Shown here in pieces: positions 9,485 to 17,359 of a DNA stretch of 64,000 bases. The stretch comes from Streptomyces lasiicapitis (GTDB lineage Bacteria; Actinomycetota; Actinomycetes; Streptomycetales; Streptomycetaceae). The position numbers and the translations under genes were made by a program. Below the pieces are notes generated by a model that did no database searches, was not told the DNA's origin, and saw nothing but the letters and a program-made list of their open reading frames with translations. Each line of letters begins with the position of its first letter. The stretch's first letter is position 1. Where the stretch lies: assembly GCF_014646335.1 (NCBI RefSeq), contig NZ_BMNG01000007.1, forward strand, positions 248,001 to 312,000, given 5' to 3'.

Positions 9485-10564
9485 ATGATTTCCACGGTGG
9501 TCTGGGGTACCGGAAACGTCGGCCGCGCGGCCATCCGCGCCGTCCACGCCCACCCGGCGCTGGAGTTGGCGGCCGTGGTCGTCAACAACAAGGACAAGGT
9601 CGGCCGCGATGCCGGCGAACTCGGCGGGCTCGGCCGCGCACTGGGCATCGCGGCGACCGCCGACATCGGGGCGACGCTCGCCGCCCGCCCGCGCGCCGTG
9701 GTGTACGCGGCGTCCGGTGACATCCGCCCGGACGGCGCGCTCACCGACGTCACCCAGGCGCTCCGCGCGGGCTGCGTGGTCGTCACGCCCTCCCTCTACA
9801 CCTTCTACGACAAGCTGAGCACCCCGCCCGAACTGCGGGAGCCGGTCCTCGACGCGATCGCGGCGGGCGGCGGGTCGCTGTTCGTCTCCGGCGTCGACCC
9901 CGGCTGGGCCAACGACGTGCTGCCGCTGCTGATCAGCGGGCTCGGCACCACCGTGGACGCGATCCGCTGCCAGGAGATCTTCGACTACTCGACGTACGAC
10001 CAGGAGGACTCGGTCCGTCATCTGGTCGGCATGGGCCACCCCATGGACTATCAGCCGCCGATGCTCCTGGAGTCGGTGCCGACCATGGTGTGGGGCGGAC
10101 AGATACGTCTGATGTCCCGCGCCCTCGGCGTCGAGCTTGAGGAGATCCGCGAGACGGTGGAGCGCCGTCCGCTGGACGCGACGGTGCGCACCCGCACGAT
10201 GGGGGAGTTCGAGGCGGGCACCCAGGGCGCGGTGCGGTTCGAGGTGCAGGGCGTCGTCGGCGGCGTACCCCGCATCGTCGTCGAGCACATCACCCGCATC
10301 CACCGGTCCTGCGCCCCGGACTGGCCCACTCCCCCGGACGGCGACGGCGCGCACCGGGTGGTGATCGAGGGCCGTCCGCGCATCGAGGTCACCGTCGAGG
10401 CCACCGACGAGGACGAGAACCGGTCCGCGGGCGGGAACGCCACCGCCGTCGGCCGCCTGGTGGGCGCCGTCGACTGGCTCGCGGCAGCGGAGCCCGGCCT
10501 CTACGACGCCCTCGACGTCCCGCTGCGCCCCGCGGTGGGCACCCTGGGAAGGAAGCAGTCATGA
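9485..10564 (+). CDS. DapB-like NAD(P)-dependent dehydrogenase (amine dehydrogenase/dihydrodipicolinate reductase-like)
   Basis: About 359 residues from ATG 9485. The N-terminus WGTGNVGRAAIRAV is a Rossmann glycine-rich nucleotide-binding motif, followed by the DapB-type segment ending in SGVDPGWANDVLP. Family members include dihydrodipicolinate-reductase-like and 2,4-diaminopentanoate dehydrogenase-like enzymes; the true substrate cannot be read from the sequence. It is not the lysine-pathway DapB, which is shorter. A GTG at 9455 would add ten residues, but it has AGGA almost touching it and spoils the start of the Rossmann strand, so I prefer 9485, probably translated leaderless. The stop overlaps the next start (ATGA), so the CMD-family protein downstream is translationally coupled and likely in the same catabolic route. 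Confidence 0.85.
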   Translation: MISTVVWGTGNVGRAAIRAVHAHPALELAAVVVNNKDKVGRDAGELGGLGRALGIAATADIGATLAARPRAVVYAASGDIRPDGALTDVTQALRAGCVVVTPSLYTFYDKLSTPPELREPVLDAIAAGGGSLFVSGVDPGWANDVLPLLISGLGTTVDAIRCQEIFDYSTYDQEDSVRHLVGMGHPMDYQPPMLLESVPTMVWGGQIRLMSRALGVELEEIRETVERRPLDATVRTRTMGEFEAGTQGAVRFEVQGVVGGVPRIVVEHITRIHRSCAPDWPTPPDGDGAHRVVIEGRPRIEVTVEATDEDENRSAGGNATAVGRLVGAVDWLAAAEPGLYDALDVPLRPAVGTLGRKQS

Positions 10565-11040
10565 TCATCGACATCCCCGACGGCAAGGAACCGATCGGGT
10601 ACGTGTGGGGCGAGATGGTGCCCGGCATCGGGGCCGCCGCCGCGAACTTCTCGATGGCGGTCTACGAGCACACGACCCTGGGACTGCGCGAGTTCGAGGC
10701 CGCCCGGCTGCGGGTCGCGCAGATCAACGGGTGCGCCTTCTGCCTCGACTGGCGTACCGAACGCGACGGGCAGAAGGTCGAGGACGGGTTCGCCGACGCG
10801 GTCACCGAGTGGCGCACCACGGACGCCTTCGACGACCGCACCCGGCTGGCCGCCGAGTACGCCGAGCGGTACGCCCTCGACCACCACGGTCTCGACGACG
10901 ACTTCTGGACGCGGATGAAGGAGCGCTACAGCCAGGCGGAGATCGTGGAGCTGACCATGAGCGTGGGCTCCTGGCTGGCGTTCGGCAGGCTCAACCATGT
11001 CCTCGGCATCGACAGCGTGTGCGTGCTCCCCTCGCACTGA
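10561..11040 (+). CDS. Carboxymuconolactone decarboxylase (AhpD-like) family protein
   Basis: A 159-residue protein with the CMD-family active-site sequence INGCAFCLDWR, a CxxC-type redox or catalytic pair around residues 58-61 on the helix typical of AhpD-like proteins. Members act as alkylhydroperoxidase partners or as decarboxylases; the precise reaction is unknown here. Its ATG overlaps the TGA of the dehydrogenase by four bases, so the two are co-translated. The C-terminal VGSWLAFGRLNHVLGID is also characteristic of the family. Confidence 0.88.
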   Translation: MIIDIPDGKEPIGYVWGEMVPGIGAAAANFSMAVYEHTTLGLREFEAARLRVAQINGCAFCLDWRTERDGQKVEDGFADAVTEWRTTDAFDDRTRLAAEYAERYALDHHGLDDDFWTRMKERYSQAEIVELTMSVGSWLAFGRLNHVLGIDSVCVLPSH

Positions 11041-11233
11041 AACACCCTCAACTCACATCTGCAGGGCGCACGTTGTTGCTGTTCGGTGACATGCGGGACA
11101 GATCCGTGACGTACGCGAGGACAACGGTCACGGGGCGCCACGGGTCGTACGGAACGTAGATCGCCACGCACGGGGGCGGTCCGGTCCGCGCGGGAAGCAG
11201 CGGGTCGACGAGAGCCGACTTGGGGAGACGAAG

Positions 11234-11842
11234 ATGAGCGTGCGTGTGAATGTGAGACTGCTGGCCGTGGCGGCCGTGGTGGGTGCCTCGGGTGTGGCGG
11301 TGGGGACGGTTCCGGCCGCGGCCGCCGACGGTACGCCTCGTTTTCTGGCGCCGTCCGAACTGCCGCCGCACGCCTCGTCGGCGTGGCACGCCGGCCCGGT
11401 GACGGCCGGTCAGCCGGACCCGCTGCCGATGTGCGGGGGCGAGGCCCTGCCGTCGATCTCCGTGCACCGCGCCTACCGCACGGACCTCGACACCGGGGCC
11501 CTGCAGGTGACGGTGGTCGAGCGCAGCGAGCAGCGGGCCAAGGACTTCGCGGCGCTGGTGCGCAAGGACCTCGCCGGCTGTGCGAAGAAGGTGATGCAGC
11601 AGTATCCCGACACGACCGCGGCGCAGAAGTACTACGGCAAGGTGAACGCCGAGGAGGGCGCCTACGTCTACGGCGTCCACACCAAGGCGCCTTGGGGTGC
11701 CTCCGACATCAACATGTACGCGGTGGGCCGCGACGGCAACACGGTGACGCTCGTCCACTGGGGGCAGATGGGCGGCTTCGCCGACGCGCAGGTGGCCGAC
11801 TTCAAGACCACGACCGCCACGGCCGTGAAGAAGCTGTACTGA
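11234..11842 (+). CDS. Secreted protein of unknown function
   Basis: A 202-residue protein with a clear Sec signal peptide: positively charged start, hydrophobic stretch LLAVAAVVGASGVAVG, and a likely cleavage after the alanines near residue 30 (AAAAD). The mature part is about 170 residues, contains two cysteines that could pair (MCGGE and AGCAKK), and shows no catalytic motif I recognise. GGGGAGACGAAG before the ATG is a good ribosome-binding site. It stands alone, convergent with argG across a strong hairpin. Confidence 0.75.
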   Translation: MSVRVNVRLLAVAAVVGASGVAVGTVPAAAADGTPRFLAPSELPPHASSAWHAGPVTAGQPDPLPMCGGEALPSISVHRAYRTDLDTGALQVTVVERSEQRAKDFAALVRKDLAGCAKKVMQQYPDTTAAQKYYGKVNAEEGAYVYGVHTKAPWGASDINMYAVGRDGNTVTLVHWGQMGGFADAQVADFKTTTATAVKKLY

Positions 11843-11862
11843 CACATCGGGCCGATGAACGG

Positions 11863-11906
11863 CCGGGGCCCCGCACCTGCGTTGTCGCGCAGGTGCGGGG
11901 CCCCGG
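11863..11906. terminator. Bidirectional hairpin terminator between convergent genes
   Basis: A perfect 19-bp inverted repeat (11863-11881 with 11888-11906, six-base loop) made almost entirely of G and C. It lies between the stop of the secreted protein on the plus strand and the stop of argG on the minus strand. There is no U tract, as is common in Streptomyces. Confidence 0.85.
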
Positions 11907-11942
11907 TCGTGCTGTCGTCGCCCGGACCGGGCGACGGGCCGG

Positions 11943-13388
11943 TCAGTCGACGCCGAACTCCATCGCGGCGCGGTCCAGCATCTCCTCGTCGCCGGAGACC
12001 TCGCCGCGGGACGCGATCGCCTCGGCGCCGCCCTCGGGGACGCTGCCGATCAAGCCGGTCGCGGCCGCCTGCGCGGCGCCGACGGCGGGGCTCTCGGAGC
12101 CGACCAGGCCGAGGCCCGCGTACTGCTCCAGCTTGGCCCGCGAGTCGGCGATGTCGAGGTTGCGCATGGTGAGCTGGCCGATCCGGTCCACCGGGCCGAA
12201 CGCGGAGTCCTCGGTGCGCTCCATGGACAGCTTGTCCGGGTGGTAGCTGAACGCCGGGCCCGTGGTGTCGAGGATCGAGTAGTCCTCGCCGCGCCGCAGC
12301 CGCAGCGTCACCTCGCCGGTGACGGCCGCGCCGACCCAGCGCTGCAGCGACTCGCGCACCATCAGCGCCTGCGGGTCCAGCCAGCGGCCCTCGTACATCA
12401 GCCGACCGAGGCGCCGTCCCTCGTTGTGGTACTGGGCGACGGTGTCCTCGTTGTGGATCGCGTTGACGAGCCGCTCGTACGCCGCGTGCAGCAGCGCCAT
12501 GCCGGGCGCCTCGTAGATGCCGCGGCTCTTGGCCTCGATGATCCGGTTCTCGATCTGGTCCGACATGCCCATGCCGTGGCGGCCGCCGACGGCGTTCGCC
12601 TCCATCACCAGGTCGACCGGGCTCGCGAACTCCTTGCCGTTGATCGACACCGGCCGGCCCTGGTCGAAGCCGATGGTCACGTCCTCGGCGGCGATCTCGA
12701 CCGAGGGGTCCCAGAACTTCACGCCCATGATCGGGTCGACGGTCTCGACGCCCGTGTTGAGGTGCTCCAGGATCTTGGCCTCGTGAGTGGCGCCCCAGAT
12801 GTTGGCGTCCGTGGAGTACGCCTTCTCGGTGCTGTCGCGGTAGGGCAGGTCGTGGGCGAGCAGCCACTCCGACATTTCCTTGCGGCCGCCGAGCTCGTGC
12901 ACGAAGTCCGCGTCCAGCCAGGGCTTGTAGATCCGCAGGCGCGGGTTGGCGAGCAGTCCGTAGCGGTAGAACCGCTCGATGTCGTTGCCCTTGAAGGTGG
13001 AGCCGTCGCCCCAGATCTGTACGTCGTCCTCGAGCATCGCCCGGACCAGGAGGGTGCCCGTGACGGCGCGGCCCAGCGGCGTGGTGTTGAAGTAGGCGCG
13101 CCCGCCGGAGCGGATGTGGAACGCCCCGCAGGTGAGCGCGGCCAGGCCCTCCTCGACCAGCGCCACGCGGCAGTCGACCAGGCGGGCGATCTCGGCGCCG
13201 TAGGTCTTCGCGCGGCCGGGCACCGAGGCGATGTCGGGCTCGTCGTACTGACCGATGTCGGCGGTGTAGGTGCACGGGACGGCGCCCTTGTCGCGCATCC
13301 ACGCGACCGCGACCGAGGTGTCGAGGCCGCCCGAGAAGGCGATGCCGACGCGCTCGCCGGCGGGAAGGGAGGTAAGGACCTTAGACAT
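11943..13388 (-). CDS. argG: Argininosuccinate synthase
   Basis: Condenses citrulline and aspartate with ATP in arginine biosynthesis. The protein has 481 residues from ATG 13388. The ATP pyrophosphatase loop AFSGGLDTSVAVAW lies at residues ~16-29, and YTADIGQYDE, GDGSTFKGNDIERF and EAKSRGIYEAPG follow in the order expected. The length and sequence fit the longer, E. coli-type ArgG rather than the ~400-residue form. An in-frame ATG seven codons upstream lacks a ribosome-binding site. A TACTCT box lies five bases before ATG 13388, so translation is probably leaderless. Palindromic GCATGATCATGC upstream suggests ArgR control. It stands apart from other arginine genes. Confidence 0.95.
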   Translation of the reverse strand: MSKVLTSLPAGERVGIAFSGGLDTSVAVAWMRDKGAVPCTYTADIGQYDEPDIASVPGRAKTYGAEIARLVDCRVALVEEGLAALTCGAFHIRSGGRAYFNTTPLGRAVTGTLLVRAMLEDDVQIWGDGSTFKGNDIERFYRYGLLANPRLRIYKPWLDADFVHELGGRKEMSEWLLAHDLPYRDSTEKAYSTDANIWGATHEAKILEHLNTGVETVDPIMGVKFWDPSVEIAAEDVTIGFDQGRPVSINGKEFASPVDLVMEANAVGGRHGMGMSDQIENRIIEAKSRGIYEAPGMALLHAAYERLVNAIHNEDTVAQYHNEGRRLGRLMYEGRWLDPQALMVRESLQRWVGAAVTGEVTLRLRRGEDYSILDTTGPAFSYHPDKLSMERTEDSAFGPVDRIGQLTMRNLDIADSRAKLEQYAGLGLVGSESPAVGAAQAAATGLIGSVPEGGAEAIASRGEVSGDEEMLDRAAMEFGVD

Positions 13389-13394
13389 AGGAAG

Positions 13395-13425
13395 AGTATG
13401 CACCCTCACGCATGATCATGCAAAG
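13395..13425 (-). promoter_or_regulatory. argG promoter with ARG-box-like palindrome
   Basis: Read on the minus strand, TACTCT lies five bases before the argG ATG and can serve as a -10 box for a leaderless transcript. Just upstream is the perfect palindrome GCATGATCATGC (13410-13421), followed by a second GTGCATA half-site. Streptomyces ArgR boxes contain TGCAT/ATGCA halves, so ArgR repression by arginine is a reasonable inference; I did not compare against a matrix. Confidence 0.45.
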
Positions 13426-13489
13426 ATGGATTCTCGGCCCAGTCGAGCGCCGCTCGGGCAGGGAACGCGGCTCGCGCAGAGAACACCGC

Positions 13490-14356
13490 TCAGGCAGGGA
13501 ACGCGGACAGGAACGCCCGGGTCGCGGGCGTGGGGTTGAATTTGCTCCAGGCGAGATATTCGACCCGGCTCGGACCGTCGGCGAGCGTGAGCACGCGGAC
13601 GTCCGGGTTGGCACGGGCGATGGCGGCGGGCAGCAGGGCGACGGCGAGCCCTCGGCCGACGAACCGCATCATCAGCTCCGCGGACATCATTTCGTAGGCG
13701 ACGTCCCGCTCAAGGCCCGCCGCTTCGAAGGCCTGATCACTCTGCACGCGCCCGCCGGATCCGACGGGAAAGTCGGCGAAAGGCGAGTCCGCGAGCTGGC
13801 GGAGGGCGACCTCTCCGCGGTCCGCGAGCGCGTGCGTGGGCGACACGACGGCGACGAGCTGCCCCCGGCCGAGCTCCCGTGCCTCCACTCCCTGGGGCGG
13901 GTTCCCGGCCGCCAGGCCGAGGAACGCAACATCCAGGTCGCCCGCGGCGACCTCGGCCGTCATCACGCCGCTGGCGCCGACGTGCAGGCTCACCCGCACC
14001 TGGGGGTGCTGCTCACGGAAGCGCTGGAGGATCGCGGCGATGTCGACCGCGGTCACGGTCGGGATGATCCCGATCGCCAGCTCACCGCGCACCTCGCCCA
14101 CGGCCGCGGCCGCGTCGCTCACGGCCCGCTCGGCGGCCTCCAGGCACTGCCGCGCGCCGACGAGGAACGCCTCGCCGGCCGGTGTCAGCTCCACCCGCCG
14201 GCTGGTCCTGGCGAACAGCTTCACCCCCAACTCCCGCTCAAGGCTCCCGATTTGATGACTCAAGGCCGATTGGGCGACGAAGCACTGCCGGGCGGCCCGG
14301 GTGAAGTTCCTGGTCTCCGCGACGGCGACGACGTACCGAAGTTGTCGAAGTTCCAC
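13490..14356 (-). CDS. LysR-family transcriptional regulator
   Basis: A 288-residue protein from GTG 14356. The N-terminal winged helix reads LRQLRYVVAVAETRNFTRAA and SALSHQIGSLERELGVKLF, a textbook LysR helix-turn-helix, and the effector-binding domain fills residues ~90-288. It is divergent from an EamA exporter gene, 80 bp apart, with a dyad ATCAATC...GATTGAT between. By the usual LysR logic it controls the exporter and the NmrA-like gene behind it and represses itself. The inducer is unknown. GGAAG ten bases before the GTG is the likely ribosome-binding site. Confidence 0.9.
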   Translation of the reverse strand: MELRQLRYVVAVAETRNFTRAARQCFVAQSALSHQIGSLERELGVKLFARTSRRVELTPAGEAFLVGARQCLEAAERAVSDAAAAVGEVRGELAIGIIPTVTAVDIAAILQRFREQHPQVRVSLHVGASGVMTAEVAAGDLDVAFLGLAAGNPPQGVEARELGRGQLVAVVSPTHALADRGEVALRQLADSPFADFPVGSGGRVQSDQAFEAAGLERDVAYEMMSAELMMRFVGRGLAVALLPAAIARANPDVRVLTLADGPSRVEYLAWSKFNPTPATRAFLSAFPA

Positions 14357-14359
14357 GCG

Positions 14360-14413
14360 ATCAATCTTCCAACGCGATCAGTCCGATGACAACCATATGT
14401 TGGACGGATTGAT
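14360..14413. promoter_or_regulatory. Divergent LysR/EamA control region with inverted repeats
   Basis: ATCAATC at 14360-14366 is mirrored by GATTGAT at 14407-14413, and inside it CCAAC is mirrored by GTTGG. The dyad spans the whole gap between the LysR gene and the exporter. Such paired sites are where LysR regulators usually bind. No clear -10/-35 pair for the exporter was found. Confidence 0.5.
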
Positions 14414-14436
14414 GGCGCCGGACCGAGACTTCCCGC

Positions 14437-15405
14437 ATGACCACTTCACCGCCCCGCCGGCAGGAACGGGACGCCCGCTCCACGGCTGTACGCAGCCGGA
14501 GAGCAGCCCTGGCCGGCGGCACCGTCGCGCTGATCGCCGCCACGGCCCTCGCGCCCGCCTCGTGGGGCACCACGTACGCGGTGACGACGGAGCTGCTGCC
14601 GCCCGATCACCCGTTGTTCGCCGCCCTGTTGCGGTCGCTGCCGGGCGGTCTGCTCCTCCTCCTTGTCACCCGCACGCTGCCCCGCGGCGACTGGTGGTGG
14701 AAGGCGGCCGTGCTCGGCGCCCTCAACATCGGCGCCTTCTTCCCGCTCCTCTTCCTGACCGCGGAGCTGCTTCCCGGCGGGGTCGCGGCGACGCTCGGTG
14801 CCGTACAGCCGCTCATCGTCGCGGGACTCGCCGTGGTCGTGCTGCGGGAGCGGCCCTCGGGCTGGCGCATCGGATGGGGCGTCGCCGGGGCCGTCGGGGT
14901 CGGGCTCGTCGTCCTCGGACCGGCCGCGCGGCTCGACGGGCTCGGCATCGTCGCGGGGCTCGCGGGAGCGGGCTCGATGGCCCTGGGCGTGATCCTCACC
15001 AAGCACTGGAGCCGCCCCGGCGAAGTGGGGCCCGTGACGCTCGCCGGCTGGCAACTGACCGCGGGCGGCCTGGTCCTGCTCCCGCTCACCCTCCTCGTCG
15101 AAGGCGCTCCCCCGCACCTCGACGGGTCCGCGGTGACCGGCTACCTCTGGCTCGGCACCATCGGCGGCTTCGTCGCCCACGCCCTGTGGTTCCGCGGCAT
15201 CGGGCGCCTCCCGGTCACCGCGACCGCCATGCTCGTCCTGCTCTCGCCCCTGGTCGCCGCGCTCATCGGCGCCTTCGTCCTCGGCGAGGACTTCACCCAC
15301 GGCCAACTCGCCGGATTCGCCCTCGCCCTGACGGCGCTCGTCGCCGGGCAGCTCAACCCCGGCCGCCTCACCCGAACCCGCCTCACCCGAACCCACAAGG
15401 AGTGA
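14437..15405 (+). CDS. EamA/DMT-family transporter
   Basis: A 322-residue membrane protein with about ten hydrophobic segments arranged as two EamA repeats, typical of the drug/metabolite transporter superfamily (for example ALAPASWGTTYAVTTELLP in segment one, GGVAATLGAVQPLIVAGLA in repeat one, LLSPLVAALIGAFVLGE in repeat two). Members export amino acids, metabolites or toxic compounds; the substrate cannot be told. The C-terminal RLTRTRLTRTHKE contains a small repeat. The next gene starts nine bases after its stop, so the two form an operon under the divergent LysR regulator. Confidence 0.9.
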   Translation: MTTSPPRRQERDARSTAVRSRRAALAGGTVALIAATALAPASWGTTYAVTTELLPPDHPLFAALLRSLPGGLLLLLVTRTLPRGDWWWKAAVLGALNIGAFFPLLFLTAELLPGGVAATLGAVQPLIVAGLAVVVLRERPSGWRIGWGVAGAVGVGLVVLGPAARLDGLGIVAGLAGAGSMALGVILTKHWSRPGEVGPVTLAGWQLTAGGLVLLPLTLLVEGAPPHLDGSAVTGYLWLGTIGGFVAHALWFRGIGRLPVTATAMLVLLSPLVAALIGAFVLGEDFTHGQLAGFALALTALVAGQLNPGRLTRTRLTRTHKE

Positions 15406-15413
15406 CGATTCAC

Positions 15414-16052
15414 ATGAAGATCGCCGTCATCGGAGCCACCGGCATGGTCGGCAGCCGCGTCACCGACGAGGCCGTACGCCGCGGCCACACCGTCACCGCC
15501 GTCTCCCGCCGCCTTCCCGCCTCTGACTCCCTGCCCGAGGGGGTCGACCCGGTGGCCGCGGACGTCACCGACCTCGACGCCCTGCGCCCGGTCCTCGCCG
15601 CCGCCGACGTCGCCGTCCTGACCATCCGTCCCGCTCCCGGCTCCGAGGCCACCCTTGCCCCGGCGACCACCGGCGTCCTCGACGTCGCCGCCGCCACCGG
15701 CACGCCTCTGCTCATCGTGGGCGGCGCGGGCCCGCTGCGCAGCCCGGACGAGCCCGACCTGCTGATCGTCGACAATCCCGCGTACATACCCGCCGAATGG
15801 CGCGACATCGCGGTCGCCAGCACCGAACAGTTCCGAGCCGCCGAGAGGCACTCCGGCGCCAAGTGGACCTACCTCAGCCCGCCCGCGATCCTCGAGCCGG
15901 GCGAGCGCACGGGGGCCTACCGCAAGGGCACCGACACGCTCCTGGTCGACGCCGACGGCCTCTCCCGCATCAGCGCGGAGGACCTCGCGGTCGGCGTGGT
16001 GGACGAGCTCGAGGCTCCGTCAGGGCTGAGCCGGCTGACCTTCGCCCACTGA
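15414..16052 (+). CDS. NmrA-like/atypical SDR NAD(P)-binding protein
   Basis: A 212-residue Rossmann protein beginning MKIAVIGATGMVGSRVTDEA, with the GATGxxG dinucleotide motif of atypical short-chain dehydrogenases and NmrA-like sensors. There is no clear YxxxK catalytic pair, so a redox-sensing or isomerase-like role is as likely as dehydrogenase activity. AAGGAG overlapping the end of the exporter gene serves as its ribosome-binding site, so it is co-expressed with the EamA transporter. Its last 33 bases overlap the 3' end of the convergent gene downstream. Confidence 0.85.
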   Translation: MKIAVIGATGMVGSRVTDEAVRRGHTVTAVSRRLPASDSLPEGVDPVAADVTDLDALRPVLAAADVAVLTIRPAPGSEATLAPATTGVLDVAAATGTPLLIVGGAGPLRSPDEPDLLIVDNPAYIPAEWRDIAVASTEQFRAAERHSGAKWTYLSPPAILEPGERTGAYRKGTDTLLVDADGLSRISAEDLAVGVVDELEAPSGLSRLTFAH

Positions 16053-16544
16053 GCCGTCGGATCCGTCGCTGCGGGACGGGTGGTCGATTCGGTCGGGGAG
16101 CGGGTCTCCGGCGGCCGAATCGACCGGGAAGGGCGGGGTCGACCCGACGATGCTGAGATACCCGTTCATGCTCTGTGTGACGCCGAGTCCGTACCCACCG
16201 GGGATCTTCGCACCGCCCGAACGCGGGCGCGAAGTCCCTGTGGTTCCCGTGAGCCAGCCGCGATCACTCCAGACGCCCAGCACCAGGTCGAAGTACCGTT
16301 CGCAGGATTCGGGGGTGGTTCCGAGCAGCCAGTACCCGATGCTGAACTTCTCCCAGAGCCAGTCGTAGTCGTGGATGGGGTCGTAGTCGTGGGGCGCGGT
16401 GTAGCCGTGGAACACGGCCTTGGGAAGGTCTGGATGGCTCCGCACCAGGGCCAGTTCGGCCGGCAGGGCCGCGAGGGTCTCGGTGTAGTGCCGGAGCAAC
16501 TGTGCACGGACTGCGGCCTGTGTTGCTTCCGGTTCCTGTGACAT
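16020..16544 (-). CDS. Hypothetical protein, 174 residues
   Basis: Starts MSQEPEATQAAVRAQLLRHY and contains a Trp/Tyr-rich centre (HDYDPIHDYDWLWEKFSIGY, then CERYFDLVLGVWSDRGW). No membrane segment or signal is seen. I do not recognise a family. The coding bias and the codon-position GC pattern look like a real gene rather than an antisense frame, but the last ~60 residues are low-complexity and overlap the convergent SDR gene. It is divergent from the zinc-cysteine protein 90 bp away. Confidence 0.6.
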   Translation of the reverse strand: MSQEPEATQAAVRAQLLRHYTETLAALPAELALVRSHPDLPKAVFHGYTAPHDYDPIHDYDWLWEKFSIGYWLLGTTPESCERYFDLVLGVWSDRGWLTGTTGTSRPRSGGAKIPGGYGLGVTQSMNGYLSIVGSTPPFPVDSAAGDPLPDRIDHPSRSDGSDGSVGEGQPAQP

Positions 16545-16635
16545 ACCGTCCGTCCTCGTTTCGTGCTGAGATTCGTACCGAGTTTCGTACGGAGAGAAGC
16601 CTCACGCCAACGCCGAACAAACCAGAGGGGGCGCG

Positions 16636-17322
16636 ATGGGCGCCATACCGGGTGCGCACGACGAACTGAAGCGGCTGGCGCGGGCGTTGCGCGAGCAGAT
16701 GGTCGAGCTGATCACCGACCTGACCCCCGGCAGCGACCTTCGCCTGCTCTTTCTCGACGACCCGAGCATCGTCGACTGGCACGAACCGCTCTGGTACCAG
16801 TACTCGTCCGGGTTCGACGGGAAGCGTCCCGCGGGTGTCGGCGCCGCCGACGTCGCGTCACGCGCGGCCGCTCTGCTCCGCTCCGCGGGCTGGGAGGTCG
16901 CGACATCGCAGGAGACCGCGGGCGGGAACCCCCGCTTCGTGGTCAGCGGCCGTCGGGAAGGCAACGAGATCGACGTCCGTGCGGGCGACCACTTGGCCAT
17001 CGTCTGGTTCAGCGCGCGGACGCCGAAGATGGCGCTGTACGAGCCGCAGGAGTTCGAATGGCCCCAGCCGGTGTGCACGCCCGAGACCGTCGCGGCAGGA
17101 TCGGTGCTGTGCTACGAGTGCGACGGCCTGGGCTGGTGCCCCTGCTGCGGCGGCCGCTCCTGGGTGTCCAGCGAGGCCCACGGACGGAAGAACTGCCCCT
17201 TGTGCTACCGGGAGCGCGTCTGCCCGATCTGCCGGGGCCGGGGCGGGCTGTACATCAGCGAACTCAGCCCTTATCAACGGGGCTTCTACGCGGAGCAGTT
17301 GAGCGAGGTTCGGGACACCTGA
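16636..17322 (+). CDS. Hypothetical protein with DnaJ-like CxxC zinc cluster
   Basis: A 228-residue protein. Residues ~155-215 carry four CxxC pairs in the order CYEC, CPCC, CPLC, CPIC, with GLGW and GRGG spacing that resembles the DnaJ CxxCxGxG zinc-finger. The remaining N-terminal ~150 residues are soluble, predicted alpha/beta, and contain no J domain, so it is not a DnaJ. Zinc binding is likely; a chaperone or nucleic-acid role is only a guess. GAGGGGGCGCG before the ATG is a good ribosome-binding site. No operon partner: the next gene starts 37 bp on but belongs to a different functional class. Confidence 0.75.
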   Translation: MGAIPGAHDELKRLARALREQMVELITDLTPGSDLRLLFLDDPSIVDWHEPLWYQYSSGFDGKRPAGVGAADVASRAAALLRSAGWEVATSQETAGGNPRFVVSGRREGNEIDVRAGDHLAIVWFSARTPKMALYEPQEFEWPQPVCTPETVAAGSVLCYECDGLGWCPCCGGRSWVSSEAHGRKNCPLCYRERVCPICRGRGGLYISELSPYQRGFYAEQLSEVRDT

Positions 17323-17359
17323 CCTGACGCGCGCCACCCTCTCACGATGGGACACACCC

